A stretch of DNA of 64,000 bases from Phorcus lineatus (taxonomy: Eukaryota > Mollusca > Gastropoda > Trochida > Trochidae): contig OV121092.1 of NCBI GenBank assembly GCA_921293015.1, positions 29,829,764 through 29,893,763 of the forward strand, written 5' to 3'. A program made the position numbers and the translations under genes. The notes below the pieces were generated by a model. The model worked only from the letters and a program-made list of their open reading frames with translations. It was not told where the DNA came from and made no database searches. The stretch's first letter is position 1. Each line of letters begins with the position of its first letter. Below are positions 49,106 through 59,983 of the stretch, in pieces.

Positions 49106-50039
49106 TAGTTGATATTTATTTCCGATAAAATCATTGAATTTCTTCCTATTACATCCAACAAGAGTTAGCCCTTACATGCTAGTGTGACAAGACTCTTAGC
49201 CGACTAATTTTCTAATGTGATCAATACATCATTTACCAATTACTGATTACCAGGCTTTACGCATTCTATTTAACGATGAGAAGTATCTTTTATGGTCTTT
49301 TATAACAAGAAAGTGTTCCCTGTACAATTTAGCAGCGGAGGATGAGTCCAAAACCGTGGCCATCAAAACGTGGCAATAAATGTGAAAGAACGACCTAAGT
49401 GCGCGTTAAGTGCTCAATTATGGTGTTGTGTCCTCCTGTACGCACTTCGGGATCTTTCAAAATCGTTCGGGGGCCTTTTGGGAAGTGGTTATCGTACCTA
49501 GAAAAAACTCAATGGCGCAATTGTTCATTGTTTATAATTGCTGGTTGAAATGCTTGTAGGTAAATCAACAAAACACACTATGGTACATTGTAAAATTTCA
49601 TGAATATTTCAATAGAATTTTGGACTGAAAATGGGGGGAAAGTTCAAACAAAAATAGAACTTTTGATGAAAGGTTGAAAATGATTTAAAGGTATGGGCTG
49701 ATATTTCAAAGTTATGCACACATATGTGCTGTTACATCCTCAAATATGAAATGACCAGGATCGTTTCATCTTCTTCTTATAATATCAAAAATGTATGATG
49801 TTTTCTAGAAGCCAAACATTTTATTTATTGTCGCTATTTAATTTGTAAGGTCATTGTTTATGCAAAACCTCTAGAAAGATCAGTTCAAATGGACAAAGGA
49901 ATGAATTCACTTTACTCAAGTGTGTCTCTTTTAATGCAGACATCTCATAAAATAAACATAGAAAACCACTTTATAAATTCTCCTTTTAAGACTTGGGTAT
50001 AATAATGTAAAAGGCTAACCATAAGACTTTTTAAAGATT
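49106..50039. other. Gene-free stretch
   Basis: No gene supported. A somewhat GC-richer island at 49330-49510 includes cgttaagtgctcaattatgg, loosely similar to 61335-61360. Confidence 0.4.
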
Positions 50040-50300
50040 GGGATACTTTACACAAATATCAATCAGAATATTAGATAATTGACCTTTTCATCGTAACACT
50101 GTTACGATAAAGACCACCAAATAGATTACTTTCGTAAAAGAAGGCAAGCTAGGTGTGAGAAAATTGATTTAATCCTCAAGCCTTACCATGGTGGCTATTT
50201 CTGAAATCCTACACTAGCAGATGAGAATGCATTATTGATTTACTTTGATTTAGTAGTTCATAAAACATATCAAATCATTGAAACTTTGTATCTCAACAAA
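50040..50300 (+). repeat. Duplication block D2, right copy
   Basis: Partner of 44345-44600. Confidence 0.55.
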
Positions 50301-50393
50301 GGATTCCTTATTAGATGAAAAGTGATTGGTGATTTCAGTTGGCCATTCACTCGACTTTCATTTTGACTCATTATCTTATTACTTCAACACTAT

Positions 50394-50512
50394 CTGCGAG
50401 TAACCGTGGTACTGCGCTGACATTCAGTGTAGCATTGCATCCAAACCTTACTGCGTGTAGAACAGTTATCTACTGCAGACAAAGTTACCCAGCCCCTGGC
50501 GGCATTCGGTCA
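50394..50512 (-). mobile_element. SINE alpha, copy 3 (fragment)
   Basis: The minus strand contains the central part of the element, from just after the tRNA-like head (gccaggggctgggtaacttt) through gggtgcaatgctacactga or its variant. Both ends are missing. Confidence 0.8.
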
Positions 50513-52204
50513 ACATAAACCAAATAAAAATTAAAGTATGTCAGAAATGAGCATAACACAGGCAATGATTACGTACATATGTTTTGTAATATATGTTTAC
50601 AATTCATATAGCTTCCAATTTCTATGTGTACCATGTTTGATAAAGGCAGAAAATTTCATGATTGGCACAGCCATGAGTGTAACTATACATGATTTCAAAT
50701 TCTTAAGATGACATATTATAAACATCGTGGTTTGACGAAAAATTAAAACTGTTTTTATATATAACATACTACGTATGCTTATTTAAGATATCAATTTTTT
50801 TAATGGAACATGAAATATTTCATTTCACAATCGCGGCTTTTGAGTTTGTAGGTCATCAATAATGACGTCATATGAATGAAATGTAACGTCCCCGAGTAGA
50901 AAAGCATATCACTAAAAAAGAAAAAAAGAAAATTTGTAAGAACCAATAACAAATTATAAGTAATACATATATTTTCACTTTAATAAAAAAAGAATTACTA
51001 CTTCATACATGAGGGAGATGGAATAAATATATAAACATGATCAACATAAACTCTCATAGACTTCTATAAAAATATAGTCTACTATCTCAACATTTACATT
51101 ACAGTCACATAATCAATTACAAACCATAAACTTCGAAAACCAAATTGGAAATAAATGATATATACATTCTCAAATTTCATGCTGTTCTACCTCGTGCTAA
51201 TAACAGTTTTTCTACTTCATCGCTAACAAAAAATGAAGATATCAAATTCCAGAAGCATTACCTTCACTGTCTGACACGTTTTATCATAAGTCAACACAAT
51301 GTTCAAGCTACCTCCGTTTTCGAATTGTGTTTTTATCAAAACAACTGTTTTCACACATGTCATACAAATAAAATCCCCAAGCAGATAGCTAAGTTGTCAT
51401 CAATAAGCTCCAGATTTCTAGGCACAATCATCGTTCAAGATATGTATCATTGCCAAGGACAACAATAACACATTTGATAAAATCAGAACTGAAATAGATA
51501 AGATTTACAATATCGAGAAAACACATGCCATCTCATCTTGTAACTATATTAAGTTTGTTGGGTTCTGGTCCGACTGTCACCATTTATTTGATTGAAACCA
51601 GCGGATCCTATGTGAAAATGTAACGTATGTATAATGTATGTATGCCCATGTCGCTATATAATAGCCCTTTATGTATTGGGTATTTTACGTTGTCAATATG
51701 AATCCCAATGACCTGATAATACTTTGTTGAAAATTGAAGTGATGATGTTGTACCGCAAAAACTTGAATTAAAAAAAAAAATAACACATTTTGATAAGAGA
51801 ATCACGAAACAACCTCAGGCGATCAATATTGTTCAACAAAATCAATTTGACAAGCAGAGGCAAATAATCTGGTATTTAGTATGCACACTAAGAAATATTC
51901 TAAATTGGTCACAAAGGTAGACAAAATGAATTTTAAAAACCCATCAAAACTTTAATGTATTGTTTCAATACACTCACATTCAATGCAATGCTAACTTATC
52001 TCTGGTAATAGAATTAGGTTTATTTTGTGATTTCACACTGGAAGCGAGGTGTGGTGATTTTGGGTTGAAATGGCAAGGTATGTTTAAATCAGCAATGATA
52101 ACAATCAATTCATTATTAGATGAGCAATATCTTTCAGGACGAAATGAAAGTTGTAAAGAAAAATAGGTCTTGAGCACTTTCCTTGACAGAGTCATGGCGT
52201 TCAC
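50513..52204. other. Gene-free stretch
   Basis: No gene supported. The 107-codon frame at 51145-51468 has Cys and His residues but no recognisable domain. Confidence 0.4.
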
Positions 52205-52520
52205 AGTCTCTGTGTGTAACTCATGTTACTCCAGTCTGTAGGACAATCCAGACAGGACTATTAATTAACATCAGTCAACTCCTACAATAGATGTGTTCAC
52301 ATCCTATGTGTACGTCTAATGTTACTTCAGTCGGTAAAACATCCCAGGATAATTGCAGATATGTCAACTCTTATAATAAACGTGTGCAAACCCTTCTGAA
52401 AGTCATTTATCATCTGCAAAGGGAACATATTGTTGTTAGATATGTCATATATAACTTACATACAAAATAAACATGTTCCGTAAACGTCGACAACCATTTG
52501 TCTTTAGTTCAACTGTAGAA
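52205..52520 (+). repeat. Block E copy 2: about 90-bp minisatellite, two units, plus flank
   Basis: Units begin actcatgttactccagtctg and taatgttacttcagtcggta. The following flank (catatataacttacataca, then ccatttgtc) matches 47.4 kb and 55.6 kb. Confidence 0.65.
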
Positions 52521-53074
52521 AAACAGATAATATGATTTTTGAATCCTACCATAGTACAACTAAACCTTAAAGAAAATCATGTTGATATGAAATTACCCAT
52601 GATTCAAAAGTATGTTCTAGTTTTTAACTCAGCATAATGAAAAAAAAGTAATTGTCATTTCGTGATACAAATTCATGATACACGTGCGAGAACAAATAAC
52701 ATATGTTTTGGTGAGGATAATGATTTCAACCAATTTAGTATAATATGTCTAGTTCTAAAGGCTTGTACACCCCTCAATCAATTCAGCTGATTAACCTATT
52801 AGTCGTTTGTTACTCATGCTCTTAATCTTGCAAGCAAACGAGGATTTTCAGGGCTGAGATAGCAACACTAATGGTACGGTGTATAGCAAAATGTTAAACT
52901 GATACAAACATTCTCATACAATTTATCACACTTTATCAGACAGTTCTTGAGTCAGTACAAAGGTAAACACAACATACCATCATTCATACAAACAATAACA
53001 TCAATTTTAGATCAATTCGACTGTTAAACAATAACAAAACTGTCCCACTATCTCTATTATCAAAACGCTGAATG
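52521..53074. other. Gene-free stretch
   Basis: Nothing recognisable. Confidence 0.4.
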
Positions 53075-53315
53075 ACCATTTGAGATTCGCCTACAATGAC
53101 CTCTGAGTCATTTTGTGAATATTCTGAACATTAAAGTCAATCTTTTTGTCTCGTCAAGTAGAGTTTATAGTCATAGAGCAGACATGGAACATAAATATTT
53201 CAACACAAACCCATTATCATTTATCTGATACAACGAAATGTCTAGGTTTACCATTTGAATTGAACCCATGTGTGAAGTTTTATGCAAGGTACCATCTCGA
53301 AATAAAATGTTTCTG
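53075..53315 (+). repeat. Duplication block F, left copy (partner 56235-56475)
   Basis: High collinear similarity: gaatattctgaacattaaa, then ttttgtctc, then gacat followed by gaacataaatat and tcaacacaaacccattatc. The offset is about 3.16 kb, the same as between block E copies 2 and 3, so E and F were duplicated together. Confidence 0.8.
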
Positions 53316-54959
53316 TAAAGATAAAATGTCCAAATTATTATAAATTTATTAGTGTAGAATGAAAAACGAACAATGCCCTAATTCATTTATCGTATGGTTC
53401 ATGAGAAGTGATAAAATACCTTCTATATGAGCTCATGTGCAATTGTCACGTTAGTTAAGCAACGATTGTTTCAACGACAGTACCGCATGTCGTCTTTTGT
53501 GACGTTACAAAACCATTAATTGATCGTCAGTTAACTCACTGTCGCGGGCAGTCAGAGGGAAAGTAGACCGTCTTTTGAATATTTCCGGGATTTTCAAATG
53601 GAACAGGATCGGTAATAAACAAATGATTACACTCCGAATTGTGTCATATGACTATCACAAAACTCGTGCAAATTTGAGCATAACCCTCATTCTCGCTTAG
53701 GTAATTACAAAATTCAAACTCGTTTCGTAAAAGTCATATGACCCACTTACCATGGCAATAATCACTGTAATCAGATGTGACATATGCATGCATACGTCCT
53801 ATTTATAAACGTCACTCTGTTGTTCATAAAAGCATAAGATAATGTAATTTTCTTCGCCTCATAGAACAAGGTCAGTATTCACTTACTGTTCCTCATATGC
53901 AGGTAATTATAAACATAATATACCCACTAGGCATATATGCTGTACATTACTCTTCTAATCATTTCATTTCAATGAAGATATTCTTTTATTTACGGCTTAA
54001 GTCAAAGTGCTTACTAATTTTAAATATCCAAATTTTCTATTTTTAATCTGGCTCGAAAACACAAACTCCGTATACCAGACACTGCCATCCGAATACTCAC
54101 AACTGTACAACAAGGGAGTTGAAAGAAAGTCAGTCATTCAACATTATTATTACTAAAAAAATATGTTTCGATTTCTGCATGTGGGACATGTTACTGTCGC
54201 TTCAAGACATAATCCATTCGCGTGATCAGTCGAATGAACGTATTTATAATTAGTTGATGGTTTATAAAATGGATAACACATGATCCCCAGACATGAGTAA
54301 GAGTACAGATTCTTGCCCCTGAGATTAGCCCATGGACAACCCCATTACTTAATAATACCCTTTGGTCATGTTTTATCCATAACAAAACATTTACAACACT
54401 ATAAACTCAAGTTTTATCTTCTAACTGCTTAATAGAATATTTTTAAATAATAACGTTTGCTTCACTGACGCGCTTTTTGGTTCTGAGTTTGATTAGAATT
54501 GCAAGGTTGGAAGTTGTAAGGAGTAAAATGTTACACTTCAGCAAAAGTTACTACTTGAATTAGATAACACAGATCATAAAGTTTGGTAAATGACTCCAAC
54601 AACTCACGGAGTGGCCCTTAAGTAAACTATTGTTTGTAGTCCCTGTTTAGTTGCAAGGTTTAATCAATAATTCCTTAACTACAAGCTGTATAAGCTAATC
54701 CTCCCCAACTAAAAATAACAGTTATACATGCATCAGAGATGAAATTTACAAAATGTTGTTAACATTATAACTTATAGTTATATTTGCATAGGTAGAAGCA
54801 TTCATATTCTTTCCTTAATATGAAAACTTTTAATTAATACTCAGTTATTAATTGTGTCAAAGAAAAGAAACAATAGATTAAAAAAATTTAAATGCAACAT
54901 CAACTTTCCAAATTATCAAGGTTGACAGGTTATAATTGAAGAACTAAATCTATTATAAC
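53316..54959. other. Gene-free stretch
   Basis: No gene or clear repeat. Confidence 0.4.
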
Positions 54960-55050
54960 TTTATTTAAGAGAAAATTAAATAGCGGTATCGGTTTCAGCA
55001 TGCCTGATTAAGCTTTCATATTTGCATCCATCACAACTTTAATTGCCTAT
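54960..55050 (+). repeat. Duplication block G, left copy (partner 61835-61925)
   Basis: Shared: tatcggtttcagcatgcctg against tatcagtttcaacatgcctg, then ttgcatc followed by tca. Confidence 0.5.
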
Positions 55051-55312
55051 CATACGTGTCATGTTTAAAGGAACTTTAATATTAGGATGTTTCTTCAATG
55101 ACACTAATGGCGATCATAGAATTGTTCAGAAATGCATTAACATGTTTCTAATGTATCATCCCTTGCAAACATCTTTTAGGTTTTCGGTTTTGCATATTTC
55201 TACACACACGCACAAGAGTGTTGCAACGCAAAACACATGAGTCATTGTATCTTAAGAGAAGACAATGTTATTTTAATTGCTGATATCTGGTAATCGTTAC
55301 CAGAAAGTATAT

Positions 55313-55400
55313 CTGTAACTTTGATAGCATCCAATCAGCGTTCTACATTTCGTATCCGAGAAACCTTCGGGTTAAGAGCTACCTCTGTTGCGAGAGAAAT
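55313..55400 (+). mobile_element. MITE family 1, right-end fragment
   Basis: ctgtaactttgatagcatcc, then aatcagcg followed by ttctacat, then gagaaaccttcggg and ctacctctgttg. Internal bases of the terminal repeat are deleted. Confidence 0.7.
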
Positions 55401-55439
55401 TTTGTAGCCATTTGCCTTGATGAGGTAAGTAAGAAAGCC

Positions 55440-55620
55440 ATGAAAGGAATATTTATTACCACCAGTCAACACCTACAACGGACGATCTCACTCCCTAACT
55501 GAAAGCCATTCATTAACTTCAAAAGATGAATATTTGTTGCAAGATTTATCATGTATTGGTTACATACAATAACAACAGGTTTTGACTATGTCATCGCGGT
55601 AACTGTTTGTCAGAACTTGA
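55440..55620 (+). repeat. Block E copy 3 (one minisatellite unit plus flank)
   Basis: ccagtcaacacctacaacgg, then gatttatcatgtattggtta and aactgtttgtca, matching copies 1 and 2. Confidence 0.55.
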
Positions 55621-55800
55621 ACTTTAAAAAGAGATAACATTTTTCATGTTCATGTCTATCATACTTGGTTCTACCCAGTTAACACGTTCAGAAGATCAAA
55701 TTGACATGTCTGATGAACCACGTCCCGAAGTAGTTTCTTTTGCTCAAGCATGCTCGAGATGAAAATGTAACTTTTGCTTCGTGAAAAATACACTGACGTG

Positions 55801-55880
55801 TTTATAAGGCTGGCAAAGCTCTGGGTAACTGAAGCACGCAAACCACCACACCACGATTAGGTATTTAGTCAAGTAGTGGA
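55801..55880 (-). mobile_element. Beta repeat, 5' end fragment
   Basis: The minus strand matches the first 80 bases of the 61.9-kb copy, including ggtgtggtggtttgcgtgct. The pyrimidine-rich body and tail are absent. Confidence 0.7.
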
Positions 55881-55971
55881 ACTAATGGTCTATGTAAACT
55901 ATGCCCCGCAATATAGCATATAAGACAACTGCAGGCGAAAGATGGAATGATAGCTTTTTCACCTGTACATC

Positions 55972-56061
55972 ATTCTCTCCCATCAAAGGTAGCTCCGTCA
56001 TAAATTCCTATACAACGTTATAATGGAATTTATGACGGAGCTACCTCTGTTGGGAGAGAAT
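55972..56061. mobile_element. MITE family 1, ends-only palindrome
   Basis: Two inverted terminal repeats joined with about 15 bases between: attctctccc ... ggtagctccgtcataaattc, then the inverse ending gttgggagagaat. Each arm is about 38 bases with very few mismatches. The whole interior of the family is missing. Confidence 0.85.
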
Positions 56062-56234
56062 ACCTTTATATAGACATTCTCACTCATTTGAAAAAAGGGG
56101 CAAGTATTTGAGCCTATGCTAAAATATGTATACATAAGATGCTGTCTCACATATTAAGGAAGGAATTGTGTGATAAATTTGAGCTTTCCATAAAATGTAA
56201 ATGCTCCAGTATCACTTAGAAAATTATTGCAGCG

Positions 56235-56475
56235 GTTTTAAATTGCTCAATGACCCCCGAAGTAATTTGGGAATATTCTGAACATTAAAAGTTTATCTTT
56301 TGTCTCATCATGTACATTTTATAGGATCAGTGCAGACATAGAACATAAATATATCAACACAAACCCATTATCCTTTTATCTGATCAACAAAACGTAGACG
56401 TGGACCATTTGAAACAAACCTTTGTGTGGATATAAGTCGTGGTTTATACAAAGTAACGTCTCAGAATAAAATGAT
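56235..56475 (+). repeat. Duplication block F, right copy
   Basis: Partner of 53075-53315. Confidence 0.8.
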
Positions 56476-56708
56476 ATTAGCACAGTCAGACTTTCTATCA
56501 TAAATCGTCATTATGCAATCAAACGGGTTTGTGAAAAGTTCTCTACTTTCACTTCGCTCTCCTATTTCTCTTCTTTCTGAATCGTTTCTTATCTTGCAGT
56601 CCATTGGATGGGGGAGGGGGGTCAATGGTGTAAAATGAAAACGCTCATTGTATTCTCCGTTCTCTCTGAATCGATATACATCTCTAAGTTCTGCCCACCA
56701 CTCCATAA

Positions 56709-56965
56709 TATGCGGTTCGAGGTTCGAATGCCGCCAGGGGCTCGGCAACTTTGACTGCAGTAGAGAACTGTTCTACACGCAGTAGGGTTTGGGTGCAATG
56801 CTACACTGAATTTCAGCGCATGGTTCGCTAGTTCAAGCCGATGCTTGCAGGTTTCACCGCAATGTATAGCCACAATGGTGTCACGGGCTTTCTCCCTGCA
56901 ATAATACTAGCGGCCGCGATTTAAATGAAACACTCTTTAAAGCGACTTAAAACCCCATATCAACT
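56709..56965 (+). mobile_element. SINE alpha, copy 4
   Basis: From cggttcgaggttcgaatgcc (box-B region) to the end of the body (cgcgatttaaatgaaac, then cttaaaacccca). The 5' half of the head and the final cacctcacctca are missing or mutated, and a short internal deletion follows atttcagcgca. Confidence 0.8.
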
Positions 56966-57189
56966 TGATATACGCTACTTCCGGCTCCTGTTTTAACGTA
57001 TTTTATTCCCCTGCCAATTATTCTAAATATTCACTCTGATATTAACACTTCTCGATCTGTTCTCTTCGTTTATTTGCATATTTGCGAAATTACGTTTGTT
57101 TGAAATTGATAACTGGATTCAATCAAGTCGCCTTGGTGGATGTTTCCACATGTTTCCTCTGTGCAACAGGGGTTGATGATGACTTGTTT

Positions 57190-57345
57190 GTGTGAAGTTT
57201 AGTGAGGCTAGCATGTGTAGTTGGAAACCGCAAAAGATTCAATAGTATATCTATATTCTTACCTAGGGATCATGGTTGAGCTGTGTATCAAGCTAAAATT
57301 TGGTGAAGCTAGCATGCATATTTGGGTAAATTGTTTAGGTTATTT
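57190..57345 (+). repeat. Local duplication, about 100-bp offset
   Basis: agtgaggctagcatgtgtag (57199) and ggtgaagctagcatgcatat (57302) lie in otherwise similar surroundings. A minor feature bordering the SINE cluster. Confidence 0.4.
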
Positions 57346-57347
57346 GT

Positions 57348-57523
57348 GGTTTAAGACCGCTTTCAAGGGTATTTCACTTATATCACGCCATCTGGTATTA
57401 TTACAGGGAGAAAACTCGAAACACAAATGTGGGTATGAATTACAGAGAAACCTGCGAGCGTCGCCTGTGACTGAAGAACCATGGTGTTACTGCTCTGATT
57501 TTCAGTGGAGCGTTACACGCCAA
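57348..57523 (-). mobile_element. SINE alpha, copy 5 (3' half, diverged)
   Basis: The minus strand carries the alpha body from ggttggcgtgtaacgctcca back to the tail. It abuts a beta copy at 57524. The 188-codon open frame running 57221-57787 merely crosses these two repeats. Confidence 0.7.
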
Positions 57524-57758
57524 CCTTCTCGTCGTGTAGTAGTTAGCGTGCTTCAAAGACCCCAAGAGCTATGCAAGCCGTACGTATCATACATGTTCCT
57601 GGTACGGGCAATCAAGCTAGACAGATGGCAGGGTAGATGCTGTCCATCTCTCACTGTGCCTTTCTTTCCGTCTTTTCCCATATCCAGATCTTTCCACTCT
57701 TGTTTGGATGATTGTCATCCACGTATAATATCTAATATTGTTCAAAACACTAACTCAT
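57524..57758 (+). mobile_element. Beta repeat
   Basis: Starts cgtgtagtagttagcgtgct (compare 61.95 kb), then agctatgcaagcc, then the pyrimidine-rich body ctttctttccgtcttttccc, and ends near ttcaaaacactaactca. An internal stretch of about 20 bases is missing relative to the 61.9-kb copy. Confidence 0.75.
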
Positions 57759-58183
57759 CCAATAAGATATATCAGTTTAAAAGGTGAAACGGTTTATTAT
57801 TGACCGCTGGTGTTTTAGAGCTTAAATGAAATTGCATAGAGACCAAGGATACGCTTGCTGTAAGTTCTAAGTCATTCATTACCGAGGACAAGTCTAGATC
57901 TGGCCGACAGATATGGTTATACAGTTTTATGGTTTTGTCCTTCAAAATATACATTGTTGTCCTATGAGTCAGATATATTCTAATCTTCTATAGTATTATC
58001 AATTTTCTATTATTAAATCAGATACATGTTACATCAATATGAGATCGACTTAATGTCAAATCAAACTTAATCCGTATATCTTTATTCCGAGTATTTCAAA
58101 CCAATTCTCATCGTCTTTGACATTGGGAATTCGGAATAACATGAACTATACTTGTCGATAAGGTTTGTTAATTCTCCTTATAA
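57759..58183. other. Gene-free stretch
   Basis: Nothing recognisable. Confidence 0.45.
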
Positions 58184-58446
58184 GTGAGGTGAGTTGGTGT
58201 TTAACGTCGCTTCCAAGAGTATTTCACTTATATCGCGGCTGCTAGTATTATTGCAGGGAAAAAGCCCGTAACACCATTGTGGCTATACATTGCGAGCATC
58301 GGATGGAACTAGCGAACCATGGGTGGTACTGCGCTGAAATTCAGTTTAGCATTGCACCTAAACCTGACTGCGTGTAGAACAGTTCTCTACTGCAAACACA
58401 GCTGCCGCGCCTCTGGCGGAATTCGAATCACGGACTTCTTCATCAG
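58184..58446 (-). mobile_element. SINE alpha, copy 6
   Basis: Nearly complete on the minus strand, from gtccgtgattcgaattccgc (box B) to the tail (plus strand gtgaggtgagttggtgttta). Only the first part of the tRNA-like head is lost. It lies head to head with copy 7, 40 bases away. Confidence 0.85.
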
Positions 58447-58449
58447 TAT

Positions 58450-58483
58450 TAGTTTATTACTTTACGTCTTTTAATAAAACTAT
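58450..58483 (+). repeat. 34-bp direct repeat, left copy
   Basis: The stretch tagtttattactttacgtc ... aaaactat is identical to 58757-58790. Each copy immediately precedes an alpha SINE head. Confidence 0.85.
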
Positions 58484-58485
58484 AT

Positions 58486-58638
58486 GGGCGGGATAGCCCA
58501 GTGGTTAGCGCGTTCGGCTTCTGTTCAAGAGGTTCTGATCTACACGCAGTCAGGTTTGGGTGCAATGCTACACTGAATTTTAGCGCAATACCACCGATGG
58601 TTCGCTAGTTCCAGTCGATGCTGGCAGGTTTCAAACGA
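58486..58638 (+). mobile_element. SINE alpha, copy 7 (internally deleted, no tail)
   Basis: Starts with the full head gggcgggatagcccagtggt, keeps box A, then skips the box-B region to acacgcagtcaggtttgggt. It is cut off after gatgctggcaggtttca. With its upstream flank it duplicates the start of copy 8. Confidence 0.8.
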
Positions 58639-58756
58639 CATGCATGTTTTCATAGCTTGAATTCATTCAACGAATACAATGAATTTCATGTACGCAAATT
58701 CATGGTCGAAATTATCGATTCAGTAATAAATACTTTTGCAGTAACAACTAATGCAG

Positions 58757-58790
58757 TAGTTTATTACTTTACGTCTTTTAATAAAACTAT
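58757..58790 (+). repeat. 34-bp direct repeat, right copy
   Basis: Identical to 58450-58483. Confidence 0.85.
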
Positions 58791-59017
58791 AGGGGCGGGA
58801 TAGCCCAGTGGTTAGCGCGTTCGGCTTCGGATCAGGAGGTCCGTGGTTCGTATCCCGCCAGGGGCTCGGCAACTTTGCAGTAGAAAACTGTTCTACAGGC
58901 AGTTAGGTTTGGGCGCAATGCTACACTGAAATTCAGCACAGTACCACCCATGGTTCGCTAGTTCCAGTCGATGCTCACAGGTTTCACCGCAATGCATAGC
59001 CGCAATAGTGTTGCGGG

Positions 59018-59030
59018 CTTTCTCCCTGCA
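59018..59030. repeat. Target-site duplication of nested beta, left
   Basis: ctttctccctgca, identical to 59205-59217; both lie in alpha sequence. Confidence 0.9.
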
Positions 59031-59204
59031 AGTCCTTCTTAAACCTGCTCTCTATCTCTCACTATGCTTTTCTTTCCGTCTTTTCCCTCATCCTTTCTAT
59101 CCCGTTCTCCCTGATCTGTCCACTCTCTTTTGGATGCTTGTCATCCACGTGTTTAATAACTGAAATATAGTTCAAAACACGTTAAACCCCAACTAACTCA
59201 CCCA
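59031..59204 (+). mobile_element. Beta repeat, 5'-truncated, nested in SINE alpha
   Basis: Starts inside the beta body (agtccttcttaaacctgctc), carries the pyrimidine-rich part and ends gttaaaccccaactaactca followed by ccca. The exact 13-base target duplication shows that beta moves by retrotransposition and can be 5' truncated, as LINEs are. Confidence 0.9.
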
Positions 59205-59217
59205 CTTTCTCCCTGCA
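59205..59217. repeat. Target-site duplication of nested beta, right
   Basis: Identical to 59018-59030. Confidence 0.9.
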
Positions 59218-59499
59218 GTAATACTAGCAGGCGCGATATAAGTGAAATAAACTTGAAAGCAGAGTTAAACATCAACTCACCTCACCTACAAAAACCCTGC
59301 AGGGTGCACTGATGTCTGATGGAACAATTTCCATCCTTAAAAGTGAGACTCTAATTTTTTTTTTAAATAAGGCAGTATTTATTTCATTTCTGATATAAGA
59401 CTGTATCAGTGTCAAGACCTAACGTCACGTGTCATTAATAGTCCATGGTGTGAACAAGATATGTTATGTAAAAATTCTGACAGTGCACTCAAGGCCGAT

Positions 59500-59600
59500 T
59501 TAATACGCTGTTTCCCCAGAGACATGATCTCTTGCTGATGGGATTTGAAGGTTTAATATTGTCTGGACATGAAATGAGAAGATTATGAAGAATATCCCTG
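59500..59600 (+). repeat. Duplication block H, left copy (partner 63010-63110)
   Basis: Shared: agagacatgat, then gatttgaagg or tatttgaagg, then tttaatattgtctggacatg. Confidence 0.75.
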
Positions 59601-59608
59601 TATCTGCA

Positions 59609-59863
59609 GATCCGTCATGGGCTCGGTAACTTTGTCTGCAGTAGAGAACTGTTCTACAGGCAGTAAGGTTTGGGTGCAATGCTACACTGAATTTCAGCGC
59701 AGCACCAACCATGGTTCGCTAGTTCCAGCCGATGCTCGCAGGTTTCATCGCAATGCATAGCCACAATGGTGTTGCGGGCTTTCTCCCTGCAATAATACTA
59801 GCAGCCGCGATATAAGTGAAATACTCTTGAAAGCGGCGTTAAACCCCATGTCACCTCACCTCA
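59609..59863 (+). mobile_element. SINE alpha, copy 9 (head truncated)
   Basis: From gatccgtcatgggctcggta through the complete body and tail (ttaaaccccatgtcacctca, then cctca). tgcaga occurs at both flanks, a possible short target duplication. Confidence 0.85.
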
Positions 59864-59983
59864 ATGCAGACCATTATGATATCTTTAATGTTCAACAATG
59901 CACTGACAGATACTTATAGTATGTCAATATATGATAATTCAATATACATTTCACTGAAGAGTTTCGTATATAGCATTTTTTCT

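Larger units (their letters stand above)
58793..59288 (+). mobile_element. SINE alpha, copy 8, full length, split by a beta insertion
   Basis: Complete head: a 7-base acceptor-like pair GGCGGGA and TCCCGCC, box A tagcccagtggttagc, and box B ggttcgtatcc. The body runs to 59030; a 174-base beta fragment follows at 59031-59204; alpha then resumes with a second ctttctccctgca and continues to its tail (actcacctcaccta). Removing the insert and one duplication gives an ordinary alpha element of about 309 bases. This is the best copy in the window for defining the family. Confidence 0.9.

Noticed and set aside
51145-51468. 107-codon frame with several Cys and His
   Set aside because: No recognisable domain, splice-site or start context, or conserved copy.
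57221-57787. 188-codon frame, the longest after the LINE ORF
   Set aside because: It runs through an inverted SINE alpha fragment and a beta repeat; composition and position are explained by the repeats.
58793-58862. Possible functional tRNA gene
   Set aside because: Has box A, box B and a paired end, but the anticodon stem pairs poorly and the sequence is the head of a repeated SINE.
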